This document shows, in pieces, positions 14,901 to 15,189 of a DNA stretch of 15,189 bases. The notes under the pieces are model-generated. The model was not told the origin of the DNA, made no database searches, and saw nothing but the letters and a program-made list of their open reading frames with translations. The stretch covers positions 2,266,623 through 2,281,811 of the forward strand of contig CP070644.1 of assembly GCA_020354155.1 (NCBI GenBank), read 5' to 3'. The translations under genes and the position numbers were made by a program. Numbering within the stretch: the stretch's first letter is position 1; each line of letters begins with the position of its first letter. The stretch comes from Nitrospiraceae bacterium. Lineage in GTDB: Bacteria > Nitrospirota > Thermodesulfovibrionia > UBA6902.

Positions 14901-15189
14901 ATTTCTCGCTGATAACGGAATAGAGTCCGAGGAAATTTTAAAATTACATGAAGGCCGTCCAAACTTGATAGACGCTATCGAAAATGGGGAAATACAGCTT
15001 GTCATCAATACGCCAATTGGCAAACGAAGTGCCATTGATGATTCCTACATTCGGAAAACAGCAATAAAACACGGTTTGCCTTACATAACATCCACTGCTG
15101 CTGCAATTGCTACTGCCACAGGGATTGCTGAATTTCGTAAGAAAAAAAGCACTGTCAGAAGCCTTCAGGAATATCACCAGGACATAGGA
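11992..15189 (+). CDS. carB: Carbamoyl-phosphate synthase large subunit (3' end cut by window)
   Basis: The frame is open for 1066 codons from ATG 11992 to the window edge; family members are usually about 1070-1085, so only the last residues are missing. It makes carbamoyl phosphate from bicarbonate, ATP and ammonia for pyrimidines and arginine. The two homologous halves are clear. The first carboxyphosphate half starts IIGSGPIVIGQACEFDYSG, with RPAYTMGGTGGG near 167 and EINPRTSRSSALASKATG near 300. The second carbamate half starts VLGGGPNRIGQGIEFDY near 554, with RPSYVLGGRAMEVVY near 706 and EANPRASRTVPLVSK near 833. The MGS-like allosteric domain occupies the C-terminal 130 residues. No frameshift is seen on codon-by-codon reading. 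carA, the glutaminase partner, is not upstream, so it lies elsewhere or after the window. Confidence 0.95.
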   Translation, partial: MPRREDIKKVMIIGSGPIVIGQACEFDYSGTQACKALRNLGYEIVLVNSNPATIMTDPDIADVTYIEPLTLDYMTKIIEKERPDALLPNLGGQTGLNLSSELAKTGVLDKYGVKVIGVNIDAIERGEDRQSFKDTMNRLGIEMPRSEIASSVEEAEKIAGKLGFPLVIRPAYTMGGTGGGHVYNLEELRTVAGRGLAVSLVHQVLVEESVLGWEELELEVVRDAKNQKITVCFIENVDAMGVHTGDSYCTAPMLTIAPELQERLQKYSYDIVEAIEVIGGTNVQFAHDPKTGRVVVIEINPRTSRSSALASKATGFPIALVSSMLAGGLTMDEIPYWRDGTLEKYTPSGEYVVVKFARWAFEKFKGVEDKLGTQMRAVGEVMSIGKNYKEAFQKSIRSLENGRYGLGFARDFHKKSLDDLMDMLTEPSSERQFIMYEALRKGADIDELHKKTYIKQWFIEQMKELVELEEKLLMHKGTLPEDMLLIQAKKDGFADKYLAKILEVPEKDIRTKRASLGVVEAWEPVPVSGVENAAYYYSTYNAPDKVEVSPNRKIMVLGGGPNRIGQGIEFDYCCVHTAFALRDEGYETVMVNCNPETVSTDYDTSDKLYFEPLTVEDVLAIYEKERPEGVVVQFGGQTPLNIAGELEAAGVRILGTSPDTIDLAEDRDRFRKIMEDLNIPQAKSGMAGNVQEAYAIAKSIGYPLIVRPSYVLGGRAMEVVYDEEMLREYVSAAVDMSPERPILIEQFLENAIEAEADAIADGTDAFVPAVMEHIELAGVHSGDSACVIPPVSIAQNHIDTIEEYTKKIAVELNVVGLMNIQYAIADDVVYVLEANPRASRTVPLVSKVCNIPMARYATQILLGKKLSDLKLMRKSIPHYGVKEAVFPFNMFPEVDPLLGPEMRSTGEVLGIDSHSGRAFYKAQEATKLKLPLEGTVLISVSRRDRDGVIKAGKQFSDMGFTIKATKGTCKFLADNGIESEEILKLHEGRPNLIDAIENGEIQLVINTPIGKRSAIDDSYIRKTAIKHGLPYITSTAAAIATATGIAEFRKKKSTVRSLQEYHQDIG

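Overview
The window reads as a chromosomal segment of a mesophilic, probably anaerobic Gram-negative-type bacterium. An archaeal-type split glutamate synthase rich in Fe-S clusters, a Cache sensor kinase with stand-alone Rcp1-like receivers, and moderate GC content would fit Nitrospirota or a deltaproteobacterial-type lineage. This is an inference from gene style only. There are no rRNA or tRNA genes, CRISPR arrays, transposases or phage genes.

Left half (1-6280, all minus strand): a signalling cassette. In transcription order it holds a single-domain receiver (6280-5819), a decayed phosphate-binding-like periplasmic protein (5749-5201), a Cache-HAMP-PAS histidine kinase (5194-2882), a 355-bp non-coding gap containing repeats, the last ~56 codons of a second histidine kinase (2526-2356), a second receiver 74% identical to the first (2366-1917), a REC-GGDEF-EAL cyclic-di-GMP enzyme (1896-103), and the first 40 codons of a PilZ domain protein (122-1, running off the window). 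The logic would be: periplasmic ligand, kinase, receivers, cyclic-di-GMP turnover, PilZ effector. The repeated kinase/receiver parts and two broken genes indicate an old module duplication followed by decay.

Middle (6409-11542, minus strand): a three-gene glutamate synthase operon. It has a class II glutaminase subunit (11542-10433), a ferredoxin plus FMN synthase subunit (10454-8793, overlapping the first by 22 bp), and a GXGXG-GltD-ferredoxin fusion (8742-6409). A degenerate 9-bp tandem repeat occupies the gap between the last two genes.

Right (11992-15189, plus strand): carB, carbamoyl-phosphate synthase large subunit, 1066 codons and cut by the window edge just before its end. carB and the glutamate synthase operon are divergent across a 449-bp region. 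That region holds candidate promoters in both directions, including a sigma-54-like element and a sigma-70-like element with a palindrome in its spacer facing the glutamate synthase genes. Both transcription units handle glutamine amide nitrogen, so shared nitrogen control is plausible but unproven.
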